Shown: positions 25,523 to 35,988, numbered from the stretch's first letter. The stretch: 64,000 nt of DNA from Bacteroidales bacterium (GCA_015060395.1 SUYP01000012.1:1-64000), one strand, 5' to 3'. The notes: generated by a model not told the origin, from the sequence alone. Translations and numbers: made by a program.

Positions 25523-26830
25523 ATGAGCTTATTAGCTATCGTAGGACGCCCAAATGTGGGCAAGTCCACACTTTTCAACCGCCTTGTCGGAATGCGACAG
25601 GCCATCGTTGACGAAACAGCGGGTGTGACCCGCGACAGACATTATGGAAGATGCGAGTGGTGCGGCACGGAGTTTTCCGTTGTCGATACCGGAGGATACA
25701 CATCCAATTCCGATGACATCTTCGAGGAAGAGATCCGCAAGCAGGTGGTTCTGGCCATAGAAGAGGCCCACGTCGTGCTCTTTATGGTGGAGGCCGGCAC
25801 AGGCATCACGGATTATGACGAAGAGATCGCAGAACTTCTGCGTCGCAGCGGAAAGCCTGTCGTACTTGCCGTGAACAAGATCGATTCAGGCGAGAAGATG
25901 TACGACGCATTCCAGTTCTATTCACTCGGATTGGGAGAGGTTTACAGCATTTCTGCAGCCAACGGAGGCGGAACAGGCGACCTTCTCGATGCCATCGTCA
26001 AGGAGCTTCCGGCTGAGGATCCGGATGCAGACGAGCATCCTGAGCTTCCGCATTTCACCATCGTGGGCAAGCCGAATGTTGGAAAGTCATCCCTCACCAA
26101 TGCCCTTCTCGGCAAGGAAAGGAATATCGTGACCCCTATAGCCGGCACCACAAGGGATTCTATAGCAACGCTTTACAACAAGTTCGGACACGAGTTTATG
26201 CTCGTTGACACAGCTGGTATGCGTAAGAAGGCCAAGGTGCACGAAGATCTCGAGTTCTATTCGGTGATGAGGTCGATCAGGGCCATCGAGCATTCCGATG
26301 TCTGCATCCTTATGGTTGATGCGCAGACCGGTATTGAATCGCAAGATATGGCCATCTTCAATCTTATCCAGAGGAACAAGAAGGCCTGCGTGGTGGTTGT
26401 GAACAAGTGGGATACCATCGAGAAGGACAGCAACACGATGAAGGAATATACCATCGCGATCAAGGAGCGTCTCGCACCGTTCAACGACCTTCCGATAATA
26501 TTCACATCGGTGATCAACAAGCAGAGGATTATGGATGTGCTCGATGCCGCTGCACACGTATATGAGAATTACTCGCGCAAGATCCCTACATCAAAGCTCA
26601 ATGAGGAGATGCTGCCTGAGATCGAGAACTATCCGCCACCGGCTTGGAAGGGCAAGTACATCAAGATCAAGTACATAACCCAGCTTCCGACACGTTCTCC
26701 TTCATTTGCTTTCTTCTGCAACCTGCCGCAGTATATCCGCGAGCCGTACAGAAGATTCCTCGAGAACAAGCTCCGCACCAAGTTCGATTTCCTCGGATGT
26801 CCGGTGCACGTGTTCCTCAGACAGAAGTAG
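25523..26830 (+). CDS. der: Ribosome biogenesis GTPase Der (EngA)
   Basis: Tandem-GTPase assembly factor for the 50S subunit. The 435-residue protein has two G domains, with P-loops GRPNVGKST (8-16) and GKPNVGKSS (about 183-191), each with DTAG/DTGG and NKxD motifs, and a C-terminal KH-like domain. I chose the ATG at 25523 because the G1 motif then sits at the usual position; an upstream in-frame ATG at 25448 overlaps the small Cys-rich gene. A bidirectional terminator follows. Confidence 0.96.
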   Translation: MSLLAIVGRPNVGKSTLFNRLVGMRQAIVDETAGVTRDRHYGRCEWCGTEFSVVDTGGYTSNSDDIFEEEIRKQVVLAIEEAHVVLFMVEAGTGITDYDEEIAELLRRSGKPVVLAVNKIDSGEKMYDAFQFYSLGLGEVYSISAANGGGTGDLLDAIVKELPAEDPDADEHPELPHFTIVGKPNVGKSSLTNALLGKERNIVTPIAGTTRDSIATLYNKFGHEFMLVDTAGMRKKAKVHEDLEFYSVMRSIRAIEHSDVCILMVDAQTGIESQDMAIFNLIQRNKKACVVVVNKWDTIEKDSNTMKEYTIAIKERLAPFNDLPIIFTSVINKQRIMDVLDAAAHVYENYSRKIPTSKLNEEMLPEIENYPPPAWKGKYIKIKYITQLPTRSPSFAFFCNLPQYIREPYRRFLENKLRTKFDFLGCPVHVFLRQK

Positions 26831-26833
26831 CAA

Positions 26834-26868
26834 TAAAAAAAATCAGCAGACTGCTGATTTTTTTTATT
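26834..26868. terminator. Bidirectional terminator between der and the DUF4783-like gene
   Basis: The palindrome AATCAGCAG/CTGCTGATT (26841-26859) is preceded by an A-run and followed by a T-run, so it can end transcription from both convergent genes. It touches the stop codon of the minus-strand gene. Confidence 0.8.
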
Positions 26869-27280
26869 AATTGACTCGTTCGATTTTGAGGTGTTGGATC
26901 TTATAGGAGGAGTCGCTGTAGCCGACAAAGATCGTGACCACGAACATTTCACCTCCTGCATTCAGGGTTCCGAGGGCATATTTCATATTGGATCGCCCTG
27001 CCCTGTGGGTAATTTCGAAGGAACGAGGGGTGTATGACCGGAAGAAGGACTTCATAATCTGGCGTGCCTGATTGCGGCTCGAGTCGTTGGAGTCGGAGAA
27101 GATCGTTACTTCCAGATTGTCCGAGAACCAGGCTGAAAGCTTCTCGGCATCCCCTTGTGCAAGATATTTTGAAATAGGATTGAACACGTCGTAGCCATTG
27201 TCCTGGGCATAGATACCGGGACAGGCAGCAAAAGATGCTATGGCCATCAGCAATCCGATTATATGTCTGTTCATCTGCAA
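26867..27280 (-). CDS. Secreted DUF4783-like protein
   Basis: A 137-residue exported protein with a signal peptide cleaved near GIYAQ (about residue 25). The mature part, beginning with DVFNPISKYLAQGDAEKLS, fits the DUF4783 family, a small NTF2/cystatin-like fold of unknown role common in Bacteroidetes. M3 is an alternative start. It is a single-gene unit, convergent with der and divergent from rlmH. Confidence 0.75.
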   Translation of the reverse strand: MQMNRHIIGLLMAIASFAACPGIYAQDNGYDVFNPISKYLAQGDAEKLSAWFSDNLEVTIFSDSNDSSRNQARQIMKSFFRSYTPRSFEITHRAGRSNMKYALGTLNAGGEMFVVTIFVGYSDSSYKIQHLKIERVN

Positions 27281-27299
27281 AACCTTGAATTTGACCGTG

Positions 27300-27330
27300 C
27301 AAAGATACTACAAAATCAATGCCGGTCAAC
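27300..27330 (-). promoter_or_regulatory. Promoter for the DUF4783-like gene
   Basis: On the minus strand GTTG (27327-27330) is 19 bp from TATCTTTG (27300-27307), a good Bacteroidetes promoter with a start near 27293. Confidence 0.6.
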
Positions 27331-27376
27331 TTTTTTCGGGTTTTATCTCTTGGCGGGATTTTTGCAGATATTTTTC

Positions 27377-27384
27377 TAACTTTG
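27377..27384 (+). promoter_or_regulatory. Candidate -7 element for rlmH
   Basis: TAACTTTG matches TAnnTTTG and lies 18 bp before the rlmH ATG. The nearest -33-like TTGG is 23 bp upstream. Confidence 0.5.
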
Positions 27385-27402
27385 CCACATATATACAAGC
27401 CT

Positions 27403-27876
27403 ATGAAAATCACTCTTCTGACGGTCGGCAAGACAGACAAGGACTGGGTCAAGCAGGGACTGGACATATATATGTCCCGTCTGAAGCATTATATTCCCTT
27501 CAGCATCGTGGAGATTCCCGAGCTGAAGAATGTATCCGCTATGACCAAGGACCAGATCAAGAGCAAGGAAGGAGAGCTGATACTCAAGAACATACGTCCC
27601 TCGGACGACGTCATCCTGCTTGATGAAAGGGGCAAGGAATATTCTTCCGTGGAACTCGCCGGAATCATCCGGGACAAGATGTCCTACAGCGGAAAAGACA
27701 TCGTATATGTGATCGGAGGTGCGTACGGTTTTTCAGAGGCTGTATATCAGAGGGCCAACTCAAAGCTCTCATTGTCGCGAATGACTTTCTCCCACCAGAT
27801 GGTCAGGGCGATTTTTGCGGAACAGATCTATCGGGCGTTCACGATAATTAAAGGAGAACCATACCATCACGAGTAA
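27403..27876 (+). CDS. rlmH: 23S rRNA (pseudouridine1915-N3) methyltransferase RlmH
   Basis: SPOUT methyltransferase that methylates pseudouridine 1915 in 23S rRNA helix 69. The 157-residue protein has the SAM-binding knot residues VIGGAYGFSEAVYQRA (about 104-119) and the C-terminal HQMVRAIFAEQIYRAF and YHHE. I chose the ATG at 27403, which gives the normal family length; an in-frame ATG 28 codons upstream lies before the promoter. The histidine kinase starts 11 bp downstream. Confidence 0.95.
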   Translation: MKITLLTVGKTDKDWVKQGLDIYMSRLKHYIPFSIVEIPELKNVSAMTKDQIKSKEGELILKNIRPSDDVILLDERGKEYSSVELAGIIRDKMSYSGKDIVYVIGGAYGFSEAVYQRANSKLSLSRMTFSHQMVRAIFAEQIYRAFTIIKGEPYHHE

Positions 27877-27887
27877 AGACGTCACAG

Positions 27888-30800
27888 ATGAACACCAAGG
27901 AATGGCTGCATAAGAGGCTGCCTCTCACGGCATTGATCCTCGCCCTTGTATTCTTCGTATTGTCTATGGCCGGAAACAATGCCGGAAGCGATACGGACAA
28001 GGTCGCGCGTGATATGGCGGAGAGGATAGAAGACCGTCTGGAGATTCTCGATAGATATGTACATACTGCCCTGGAGACCGACAGGAAGGAGCTGATACTG
28101 CCCGAGGGCCTTCCGGAGGATATGGTGATATACCGCTATATCAACGATTCCCTCCAGTCCTGGAGCAACCAGTTCTCCATAATAAACGACGACATCTCGT
28201 CACGCCTTGTCTTTCAAAGACTTACAGACAGAAGGGGTCAGATCATATCTCCTCTTACCGAAGTTACCGAAGAGATCTCCTACCTCAATCTCGGTCCCAA
28301 ATGGTATCTTGTAAAATACGTAACCGGCAGCGGCAACCAGAAGGTTATAGCCGGACTCGAGATAAAGAACACCCTCATCGATGACGCCAGACGCAATGAG
28401 AACGGAGTCAACCCGCTTCTGAAGCTTTCCGGAAGATATTCAGTCCTGCCGCTGACAAACAGCGGAGGTTCTGCATTGGAGATTGACGGGAAGCCGCTTT
28501 TCAAGATTCTGTACGACAGCAGCCAGGCCACGCCTTTCTTCGACAATTCGATGCTCCGCTGGATTGCGGTGATCCTCTTCGCTGTGGCTATCGTGATGTT
28601 CCTTGCCGGGCACAGGACACTCAAGGTATATGCTGTGGTAGCTTCCACATTGACCCTGCTCTTCCTTATGTCATATATATGGGGACTGCAGATGAGCGGA
28701 TCCTCGGAGCTGTTCTCACCTACTGTTTATGCAGACGGACCGGTCTTCTTCTCATTGGGATCGCTTCTGCTGATCAACACCTATATCACGCTTGCCATAA
28801 TCTGCCTTTTCCAGGTCAGGAACAGAATAACCGCAATCATCCGGAAGCATAAGAAGCATTACCGGTGGAAGATGCTGATCTACGGTCTGGCAATCGTCAT
28901 CATTGCTATTGCGACAGGGATATACACCCAGTTCACCCTCAAGAGCCTTCTGCTGAACTCCAACATATCTATGGAGCTGTACAGATGGAACACCAACATA
29001 GCCTATACGGTGCTGGTATATCTGTCATATACCGGACTTCTCTTCTGCATCCTTCTCCTTATCCAGGCACTGAGGCCTGTAGTCAAGGAGTTCACGGGGT
29101 TCAAGTATGATATGCTCGCCCCAAGGACACTCATCCTGTTTGCAGTGCTGTGCTCGGCATATTTCACCCTGATTTCAAGCCAGCTTGGCTTCAGAAAGGA
29201 AACCGACAGGGTCACGGTATGGGCCAACAGACTGTCCGTAGAGAGGGACCTGAGCCTTGAGATACAGCTCCGTTCGGCAGAAGAAAGCATAGCATACGAC
29301 CAGCTGATCTCTGCCCTTTCCCATCTTGAAAGCACGGAGGGGATGATCCAGAACAGGATAAGCGAATATTACCTCAACCGCATCAGACAGGCATATAATC
29401 TTCAGGTCAGGATCGTCAGAGACAACGACATCACCGGCCTGACCCTGTTCAACAATATGATACGCACGGGTACACCGATCGCAAGCGGCTCGCGGTTCGT
29501 GTTCCTCACCGATGCCAACGGCCGCAGCAGCTATGCCGGTCTTTTCTACTTCTATAATCCGGGAAAGGGAGTGACAAGGCTGATCCTCGGCATAGAATCG
29601 AACTCCAACCGCGAGGACAGAGGATATGAAAGCATACTCGGCAGATTCTCAAAGCCGGGAGACATCAATATTCCTGCATATTATTCATACGCGAAATACA
29701 AGGACAACCGTCTTATGTCCTACAAGGGCAATTACCCTTATCCTACCTATTATGACCACAGGGAGACGGGAATGCTCCAGACCAGGAAAAAGGGCGTGCT
29801 GAGGACAAAGGGATATGTCCACTTTATGAATCTGGTCAACGAAGACGAACTCATCGTGATCTCCAGATCTCAGAGAGGCGGACTGGTATATTTCACGTCA
29901 TTCTCTTATCTGTGCCTGGCACTCAGCGGCATCCTGTGCATATTCTCACAGTCACGCAACAAGAAGAGGCTGTTCAAGAGCAATTACTTCAAGAAAAGGA
30001 TAAACACAATACTTTTCGTTTCCTCTCTGCTGATTCTGGTGAGTATGACAGCCATCAGCATCCTCTTCGTTTATAAGAGGAACGAGGAGAATATGCATAA
30101 TCTGATGTCGTCACGCATCACGACCATCCAGGCTCTTGTGGAAAGGCAGGCAAGGACGGCAGAAAGCTGGCAGGACATCAACACCCAGGAGTTTGCCGCA
30201 GGCCTGGAGAATATCGGAAACACCACCAAGTCCGACATCTCCTTATATACCCCGGAAGGCAAGGTGTTCAGATCCACCACTCCGGAGGTATTCGAAAGGA
30301 TGATTATGGGCAGCAGGCTCGACGAAGAAGCCTACTACAACATCCGGGACCTGCACCAGAGATTCTTCATACACAGGGAGACCATCACGGATTACAGCTA
30401 CTGGGCGCTATATGCACCGATATTCAACGACAGAGGCCAGATGATAGCGATAATCGGTGTTCCATACACCGACAGAAGCTTTGACTTCAGGCGGGAGGCC
30501 TTCTTCCACGGAGCGCTCATCATCAATCTCTTCCTCCTTCTCCTGATCGCATCGTTGCTGTTCAGCACCAGGGAGGTGAATGCCCTGTTCTCTCCTCTTG
30601 TAGAAATGGGAAAGAAGATGAATGTGGCCGATATCCACGACCTGCAGTACATCATTTACAAACGCGATGACGAGATATCGTCTCTCGTTGACGCATATAA
30701 CCGAATGGTCAAGGACCTTTCTGAATCTACCAGACAGCTTGCCCTGGCCGAGCGTGACAAGGCCTGGAGCCAGATGGCCCGACAGGTCGCACACGAGATC

Positions 30801-31463
30801 AAGAACCCGCTGACTCCTATAAAGCTCCAGATCCAAAGGCTCATAAGGCTGAAGGAGAATAACAATCCGGCCTGGGAGCAGCGTTTCGACGAGGTTTCGG
30901 CTGTCGTTCTGGAACATATCGACATACTGACAGAGACCGCAAACGAGTTCTCGACATTCGCCAAGCTCTACAGCGAGGACCCTGTATTGATCGACCTTGA
31001 CAAGACCCTCAAGGACCAGCTGTTGATCTTCGATAACAAGGACAACATCCGGATCCAGTACATAGGACAGGAGAACGCCTTCGTGATGGCTCCGAAGCCT
31101 CAGCTCATACGAGTGTTCGTCAACCTGATTACCAACGCGGTGCAGGCTGTGGAGATACATCAGAAGGAACAGATTGAAAAGGGTGAAGACCCTGGCATCG
31201 GAAGGGTGCTCATCTGCCTGAGGAACAGCACGAAAAACGGCTATTATGACATAGTCTTCGACGACAACGGTCCTGGAGTAAGCGATGACAATCTCGACAG
31301 GCTCTTCACGCCTAACTTCACTACCAAGAGCTCCGGCACCGGACTGGGCCTCGCCATCTGCCGCAACATCATAGAAAAATGCGAGGGCGAGATCCGTTAT
31401 CAGAAATCATTCGCCCTCGGAGGTGCATCATTCATCGTAACGATACCGAAGCATACAGCCTAA
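27888..31463 (+). CDS. Large NtrY-like membrane sensor histidine kinase
   Basis: A 1191-residue inner-membrane kinase, much larger than usual. It has about ten hydrophobic helices: one near residues 12-30, a bundle of six between about 225 and 430, then two near 668 and 705, and one near 872. Two large outside domains (about 30-220 and 435-665) and a smaller one (735-870) lie between them. A HAMP-like linker precedes the DHp box [12 protein letters not shown], with phospho-acceptor H969, as in NtrY. The HATPase domain has the N box and DDNGPGV and GTGLGLAI. It faces a NtrC-like gene whose stop overlaps its own as CTAA. The signal sensed is unknown. Confidence 0.9.
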   Translation: MNTKEWLHKRLPLTALILALVFFVLSMAGNNAGSDTDKVARDMAERIEDRLEILDRYVHTALETDRKELILPEGLPEDMVIYRYINDSLQSWSNQFSIINDDISSRLVFQRLTDRRGQIISPLTEVTEEISYLNLGPKWYLVKYVTGSGNQKVIAGLEIKNTLIDDARRNENGVNPLLKLSGRYSVLPLTNSGGSALEIDGKPLFKILYDSSQATPFFDNSMLRWIAVILFAVAIVMFLAGHRTLKVYAVVASTLTLLFLMSYIWGLQMSGSSELFSPTVYADGPVFFSLGSLLLINTYITLAIICLFQVRNRITAIIRKHKKHYRWKMLIYGLAIVIIAIATGIYTQFTLKSLLLNSNISMELYRWNTNIAYTVLVYLSYTGLLFCILLLIQALRPVVKEFTGFKYDMLAPRTLILFAVLCSAYFTLISSQLGFRKETDRVTVWANRLSVERDLSLEIQLRSAEESIAYDQLISALSHLESTEGMIQNRISEYYLNRIRQAYNLQVRIVRDNDITGLTLFNNMIRTGTPIASGSRFVFLTDANGRSSYAGLFYFYNPGKGVTRLILGIESNSNREDRGYESILGRFSKPGDINIPAYYSYAKYKDNRLMSYKGNYPYPTYYDHRETGMLQTRKKGVLRTKGYVHFMNLVNEDELIVISRSQRGGLVYFTSFSYLCLALSGILCIFSQSRNKKRLFKSNYFKKRINTILFVSSLLILVSMTAISILFVYKRNEENMHNLMSSRITTIQALVERQARTAESWQDINTQEFAAGLENIGNTTKSDISLYTPEGKVFRSTTPEVFERMIMGSRLDEEAYYNIRDLHQRFFIHRETITDYSYWALYAPIFNDRGQMIAIIGVPYTDRSFDFRREAFFHGALIINLFLLLLIASLLFSTREVNALFSPLVEMGKKMNVADIHDLQYIIYKRDDEISSLVDAYNRMVKDLSESTRQLALAERDKAWSQMARQVAHEIKNPLTPIKLQIQRLIRLKENNNPAWEQRFDEVSAVVLEHIDILTETANEFSTFAKLYSEDPVLIDLDKTLKDQLLIFDNKDNIRIQYIGQENAFVMAPKPQLIRVFVNLITNAVQAVEIHQKEQIEKGEDPGIGRVLICLRNSTKNGYYDIVFDDNGPGVSDDNLDRLFTPNFTTKSSGTGLGLAICRNIIEKCEGEIRYQKSFALGGASFIVTIPKHTA

Positions 31464-32608
31464 AGCACGTATGCCTTCACATCGGCGGCCGTGATCCGGG
31501 ATCCGGACAGGATAAGAAGCCTTTCGACCACATTTCTCAATTCGCGGATATTACCGGTCCAGGTCTTGTCCACGAGCATCTGCATAGCTTCGGCATCAAT
31601 CTCGCGTGGAGCCATACCGGTCTCTGAGCATATCTGGCCAATGAAATAGTCCACGAGCAGAGGTATGTCCGACTTGCGTTCGTCAAGAGTCGGCATATTG
31701 ATCACGATCACACTGAGACGGTGATAGAGGTCTTCTCTGAAGGTGCCCTTCTCGATCTCGGCCTTGAGATTCTTGTTGGTCGCCGCAAGGACCCTGACAT
31801 CCACGGTGATGTCCTTGTCGCTTCCCACACGGGAAAGTTTCTTCTCCTGAAGCACTCTCAGCACCTTGGCCTGAGCTGCAAGAGACATATCTCCGATCTC
31901 GTCAAGGAAGAGGGTTCCCCCATCCGCCTGTTCGAACTTTCCCTTATGCTGCTTTATCGCTGAGGTGAAAGCGCCTTTCTCGTGTCCGAAGAGCTCGCTT
32001 TCAATGAGTTCAGATGGAATGGCAGCACAATTGACCTCTATGTACGGAGCCGCGGAACGCGGACTTTTCTGATGAAGATTCCTGGCGACAAGTTCCTTTC
32101 CGGTTCCGTTGGAGCCCACGATCAGCACCCTGGCATCGGTAGGAGCCACCTTGTCTATCATCTCCTTGACGTGCACAAGAGCCGGTGACTCTCCGACCAT
32201 TTCCTGGCCATAGACCTTCTTCTTGAGAATCTTGGTCTCCTTTACAAGAGATACCTTCTCGGTCGCGTTCTTGATCGTGATGAGGATTCGGTTAAGGTCG
32301 AGCGGCTTAGGTATGAAGTCAAAAGCACCCTTCTTGATGCACTCGACCGCCACAGCTATGTCACCGTGTCCGGATATCATCACTACAGCGGCGTCTATGC
32401 CCATCTGATTGAACCTGTCAAGCACTTCCATACCATCCATCTCCGGCATCTTTATGTCGCAGAAGATGACGCTGTATTTTTCCTTGTCAACCATTGCACA
32501 GCCCTGAGAGCCGTTTTCGGCCAGATCCACATCATAGCCCTCGTCCACAAGAATCTCCTTGAGAGAATTCCTGATAGACCTCTCGTCGTCAATAATAAGA
32601 ATCTTCAT
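31460..32608 (-). CDS. NtrC-like sigma-54 response regulator lacking a DNA-binding domain
   Basis: A 382-residue regulator. The receiver domain has phospho-acceptor D51, and the AAA+ domain has Walker A GSNGTGKE (165-172), Walker B LFLDEIGD (233-240) and an R-finger region. The sigma-54 contact loop reads GAFTSA (212-217) instead of GAFTGA. The protein stops at [12 protein letters not shown], just after the AAA+ lid, so the C-terminal Fis-type helix-turn-helix is missing. It may act from solution or through another protein. It is convergent with the NtrY-like kinase, overlapping it by 4 bp, and the two are probably partners. Confidence 0.9.
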   Translation of the reverse strand: MKILIIDDERSIRNSLKEILVDEGYDVDLAENGSQGCAMVDKEKYSVIFCDIKMPEMDGMEVLDRFNQMGIDAAVVMISGHGDIAVAVECIKKGAFDFIPKPLDLNRILITIKNATEKVSLVKETKILKKKVYGQEMVGESPALVHVKEMIDKVAPTDARVLIVGSNGTGKELVARNLHQKSPRSAAPYIEVNCAAIPSELIESELFGHEKGAFTSAIKQHKGKFEQADGGTLFLDEIGDMSLAAQAKVLRVLQEKKLSRVGSDKDITVDVRVLAATNKNLKAEIEKGTFREDLYHRLSVIVINMPTLDERKSDIPLLVDYFIGQICSETGMAPREIDAEAMQMLVDKTWTGNIRELRNVVERLLILSGSRITAADVKAYVL

Positions 32609-32641
32609 AATAACATTATTGGATTTACAAATATCGTCATT

Positions 32642-32673
32642 TTTGGGAGTTTACACAATATTTTATATTTTTG
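32642..32673 (+). promoter_or_regulatory. Promoter for cmk-ispH
   Basis: TTTG (32642-32645), a 20-bp spacer and TATTTTTG (32666-32673) form a near-perfect Bacteroidetes promoter 19 bp before the cmk ATG. Confidence 0.75.
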
Positions 32674-32692
32674 CTTGATTTTAAAGAGTTAT

Positions 32693-33373
32693 ATGCAAAT
32701 TCCCGATATAATCATAGCCATAGACGGCTATTCTTCCACCGGCAAAAGCTCCTTTGCAAAAATCATAGCAAACGAGTTTTCTTTTCTATATCTTGATTCA
32801 GGAGCCCTCTACAGAGGGGTCACCCTCTTTGCCATCGAGAACGGTTTCATCAATGATGAATGCGTCATCGATGTGCCCGGACTCGAGCAGGCTCTCGCCG
32901 ACCTCGACCTTCATTTCGGAGCTGAGGGCGCATATATCGGAGACAGATGTATCGAAAAGGAGATCAGGTCGTTAGCCATAGCCGAAAAGGTAAGTCCTAT
33001 CGCGACCGTACCTCAGGTGAGAGACTTCGTTGACAGGAAGCTCAGGGAGTTCGGGAAGAAGAAGCGCATCGTTATGGACGGACGCGACATCGGCACCACA
33101 GTCTTTCCGGATGCAGAGCTGAAGATATTTATGACGGCCACTCCGGAAATCAGAGCGGAGAGAAGAGCAGCTGAGATGAGAGCCAAGGGCGAGGATGTGA
33201 AGATCGAAGATGTGATGAAGAACCTTCTGGAAAGGGATTATATCGACTCACACCGCGAGACATCACCGCTGAGCAAGGCCGACGACGCCATCGTACTGGA
33301 CAATACCGATATGACTATGGCCGACCAGATGGTATGGCTTAAAGAGATAATGGCCGAGCGCTTCGGCTGCTAA
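32693..33373 (+). CDS. cmk: Cytidylate kinase
   Basis: Phosphorylates CMP and dCMP. The 226-residue protein has P-loop GYSSTGKSS (about 12-20), the MDGRDIGT block and a lid-region arginine cluster. I chose the ATG at 32693, just after the promoter; longer in-frame starts would lie inside the divergent regulator gene. It precedes ispH by 12 bp. Confidence 0.95.
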   Translation: MQIPDIIIAIDGYSSTGKSSFAKIIANEFSFLYLDSGALYRGVTLFAIENGFINDECVIDVPGLEQALADLDLHFGAEGAYIGDRCIEKEIRSLAIAEKVSPIATVPQVRDFVDRKLREFGKKKRIVMDGRDIGTTVFPDAELKIFMTATPEIRAERRAAEMRAKGEDVKIEDVMKNLLERDYIDSHRETSPLSKADDAIVLDNTDMTMADQMVWLKEIMAERFGC

Positions 33374-33385
33374 ATCATCATTGAT

Positions 33386-34366
33386 ATGCTTACAGTTGAC
33401 ATCGACAGCAATTCAGGTTTCTGCGCAGGAGTGATCCGTGCCATCGGCAAGGCGGAAGAATATCTGAAAGACGGAGACAAACGTCTTTATTCCCTCGGAG
33501 CCATTGTTCACAACGACGCGGAACTCGGAAGGCTGGTGAAGCAGGGGCTTGTCACCGTTGACAAGGACGACCTCAACGAGATGGTCGATGCCCGGGGAGA
33601 GGTCCTTCTGATAAGGGCACACGGAGAACCGCCGCAGACCTATAGGACAGCAGAGGGTCTGGGATTCAGCATCATAGACTGCACCTGTCCGGTAGTGCTC
33701 AGGCTTCAGGAGCATATCAGGAATGCATACGGAAGGATGGCCGGCAAGGGACAGATCATAATCTTCGGCAAGATAGGACACGCCGAGGTTCTGGGCCTGA
33801 TCGGGCAGACAGAGGGAACTGCCTTAGTGGTCGAAAACACTCTGATGCTTGAAGAGTTCATCGAGAACGGAACGATACGTCTCGATATCCCGACAGAAGT
33901 ATTCAGCCAGACGACCAAAAGCCCGGCTGAATATTCAAGGCTCTGTGCAAGACTTGAAGAAGAGATGGCAAGATACAACGAGCTCTCCATCGAAAGGTTC
34001 AAGGGACGCGGGCTGCTTGTCATCAACGAGACAATATGCCAGCAGGTGGCGACGCGCCACGAAAGGCTTTCGAAGTTCGCTCTGGATCACGACATAATAA
34101 TCTTCGTATCCGGGAAGGCCAGCTCCAACGGCAAAGTTCTCTGCGACCTCTGCAAGTCGCTCAACATCAGGACATACCATATAGATTCGGTCGAAGAAAT
34201 AAAAAGGGAATGGTTCAGGGCAGACGACAGGGTGGGCGTATGCGGAGCCACCTCGACTCCGAAATGGCTGCTTGAAGATGTCGCAGCACATATCCTTGAC
34301 CTCAACAGATACGTTCCTGCCTGGGAAGAGAAATTCGCAGACACTGAAAAGACTGATAATCAGTAA
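33386..34366 (+). CDS. ispH: 4-hydroxy-3-methylbut-2-enyl diphosphate reductase
   Basis: Last enzyme of the MEP isoprenoid pathway, a 4Fe-4S protein. The 326-residue product keeps the three cluster cysteines: C13 (SGFCAGV), the one in DCTCP (about 97-99) and the one in NETICQQVATRHERL (about 216). Substrate-binding RAHGEPP and GATSTP blocks are also present. It follows cmk by 12 bp, and a new promoter for efp overlaps the region after its stop codon. Confidence 0.94.
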   Translation: MLTVDIDSNSGFCAGVIRAIGKAEEYLKDGDKRLYSLGAIVHNDAELGRLVKQGLVTVDKDDLNEMVDARGEVLLIRAHGEPPQTYRTAEGLGFSIIDCTCPVVLRLQEHIRNAYGRMAGKGQIIIFGKIGHAEVLGLIGQTEGTALVVENTLMLEEFIENGTIRLDIPTEVFSQTTKSPAEYSRLCARLEEEMARYNELSIERFKGRGLLVINETICQQVATRHERLSKFALDHDIIIFVSGKASSNGKVLCDLCKSLNIRTYHIDSVEEIKREWFRADDRVGVCGATSTPKWLLEDVAAHILDLNRYVPAWEEKFADTEKTDNQ

Positions 34367-34369
34367 AAA

Positions 34370-34401
34370 TTTGCGTACGTGGGGACAATTTTATATTTTT
34401 G
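34370..34401 (+). promoter_or_regulatory. Promoter for efp
   Basis: TTTG (34370-34373), 20 bp and TATTTTTG (34394-34401) give an excellent match. The start site is near 34408, 34 nt before the efp ATG. Confidence 0.78.
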
Positions 34402-34441
34402 CAGCCGATTTTCGAATAATCTAACAAAACAATATTTTTTT

Positions 34442-35008
34442 ATGGCAACAACAGCTGATTTCAAGAACGGACTCTATCTTAACTACAATGGAAAACCTTG
34501 CCAGATCGTATGGTTCCAGCACGTTAAGCCAGGAAAGGGTCCAGCTTTCGTAAAGAGTAAACTCAGAAACCTCGAGAACGGACGTATCCTCGAGAACACA
34601 TTTACAGCAGGTGCAAAGATCGAGACAATCAACGTCGAGAGAAGACCTTACCAGTTCCTTTACAAGGACGAGGACGGATTCAACTTTATGCACGAAGAGA
34701 CCTACGAGCAGATCCACCTCGACGCAGCCCTAGTTGACAACGCAGACCTTATGAAGGAAGGCCAGCACGTGGAGATGATGTTCCTCGCTGACGAGGAGCG
34801 CTGCCTCACCTGCGAGCTCCCTACATACGTTGAGCTTGAGGTTACCTACACAGAGCCTGCAGTGAAGGGCGATACAGCTTCTACAAACGCTCAGAAGGAG
34901 GTTACCCTCGAGACCGGCGCCATCATTATGGCACCTCTCTTTATCAACATCGGTGAGAAGATCCGCGTCAACACAACTGACCGTTCATACGGCGAGCGCG
35001 TGAAGTAA
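34442..35008 (+). CDS. efp: Translation elongation factor P
   Basis: Helps ribosomes through polyproline stretches. The 188-residue, three-domain protein has the tip loop PGKGPAF with K32 at the position modified in many bacteria. The C-terminal NTTDRSYGERVK is typical. I chose ATG 34442, because the in-frame ATG at 34379 lies within the promoter. Codons look strongly biased, as expected for high expression. A strong terminator follows. Window proteins with EP-rich or AP-rich stretches (SusE/F-like protein, DnaX) may depend on it. Confidence 0.96.
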   Translation: MATTADFKNGLYLNYNGKPCQIVWFQHVKPGKGPAFVKSKLRNLENGRILENTFTAGAKIETINVERRPYQFLYKDEDGFNFMHEETYEQIHLDAALVDNADLMKEGQHVEMMFLADEERCLTCELPTYVELEVTYTEPAVKGDTASTNAQKEVTLETGAIIMAPLFINIGEKIRVNTTDRSYGERVK

Positions 35009-35029
35009 TTCCCCACTGAAATAATAAAG

Positions 35030-35069
35030 AAACCGGAGCAATCTGCATAGAATCTGCTCCGGTTTTTTT
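35030..35069 (+). terminator. Intrinsic terminator after efp
   Basis: ACCGGAGCA pairs with TGCTCCGGT and is followed by a seven-T run. Confidence 0.85.
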
Positions 35070-35096
35070 GTTCCTCATCCAACTGACCTCACAAAC

Positions 35097-35720
35097 TTAT
35101 TGGGGCCAGGAAGTACTACGTCTGAATTCATAGTCTTCAAAAACGCCATCTGTCAGGACTATCTCCTTGTCCGCCGATACGTCATCTGTCGAGGTCGTCT
35201 CCGTGAGCACAGGTACACCAACTCCAGTAAAACCGAACCTGGCGGAAATCCTGCAATCATCGTCAACGAATTCAAGATCAGTGATTTCGAGCCAGGCATC
35301 TTTAGAATGGAACTCATAAAATACATCGCCCTGCCTGCCCCGTAATATAAACTCAACCTCATCAGAAGCCTCATAATACGTCTTTTTTTCAGGCTTTCCC
35401 TTACCTTTCAATGTCATTATGACCTCATACGCTCCACCATCATCCGAATACAACACGCGAGATACTATTTCCATTATCCAGGTACCTTTAAATCTCTCGT
35501 CAGCACTCTCATCATACACCCAATAGGGATATCGAGGAAAACCTATCAGTACGTGCTGAACGGGCTTATTCGTCTTATACAGCACCCCATCTATCACAGC
35601 CGACATAGGGTCCTTACTTTCCTTGACGAGAATCTCATCCACCCCATCGTTGCACTGCACCGACATCAGCACCAATGGCATCAACGCTATCAAAAGTAAA
35701 AAATATCGTTTCATAAGCAT
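35097..35720 (-). CDS. Putative lipoprotein of unknown function
   Basis: A 207-residue exported protein with a signal sequence ending in LMSVQC, so probably lipidated (C23). The mature part is beta-rich and acidic, with several aromatic pairs (FPRYPYWVYDE). I do not recognise the family, though Bacteroidetes genomes carry many such single-domain lipoproteins. M3 may be the true start. The gene and its upstream region are visibly more AT-rich than the efp/ispH side, hinting at a different origin. Confidence 0.65.
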   Translation of the reverse strand: MLMKRYFLLLIALMPLVLMSVQCNDGVDEILVKESKDPMSAVIDGVLYKTNKPVQHVLIGFPRYPYWVYDESADERFKGTWIMEIVSRVLYSDDGGAYEVIMTLKGKGKPEKKTYYEASDEVEFILRGRQGDVFYEFHSKDAWLEITDLEFVDDDCRISARFGFTGVGVPVLTETTSTDDVSADKEIVLTDGVFEDYEFRRSTSWPQ

Positions 35721-35737
35721 CGATTTATAGTTTCCGA

Positions 35738-35769
35738 CAAATATAATTGATTCATTCCGACCCTACAAC
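35738..35769 (-). promoter_or_regulatory. Promoter for the AT-rich-segment lipoprotein
   Basis: On the minus strand GTTG (35766-35769), a 20-bp spacer and TATATTTG (35738-35745) match the Bacteroidetes consensus. The start would be near 35731, just before the ATG. Confidence 0.6.
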
Positions 35770-35896
35770 ATCCGGAAAATCAGGCTTATACATAATCGCA
35801 AACGGAATTAGTTGAAGAGGCTCCTTTAGCGAATTAAGTATAACCATATTCATATCAATTGATGATGACAAAGTTAACGTCGAGGTTTGATAACTG

Positions 35897-35965
35897 CAAT
35901 TTTAAAATCTACCCATATAAAGCATAACATATTAATTATCAACGGAGTACAATTTTAAAATCTAC
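35897..35965. repeat. Pair of 16-bp direct repeats in AT-rich spacer
   Basis: CAATTTTAAAATCTAC occurs at 35897-35912 and again at 35950-35965, 53 bp apart. Each copy includes the palindrome ATTTTAAAAT. The rest of the 268-bp gap (35721-35988) holds the lipoprotein promoter and no gene that I can see. Confidence 0.6.
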
Positions 35966-35988
35966 TCTTTACGAAAACGCAGACTTTT

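Noticed and set aside
26834..26868. Palindrome after der considered as a regulator-binding site
   Set aside because: Flanking A-run and T-run between convergent genes make a bidirectional terminator the simpler reading.
35721..35988. AT-rich spacer considered as an att site or insertion-sequence remnant
   Set aside because: No transposase fragment, terminal inverted repeats or tRNA end was found; only the 16-bp direct repeats are noteworthy.
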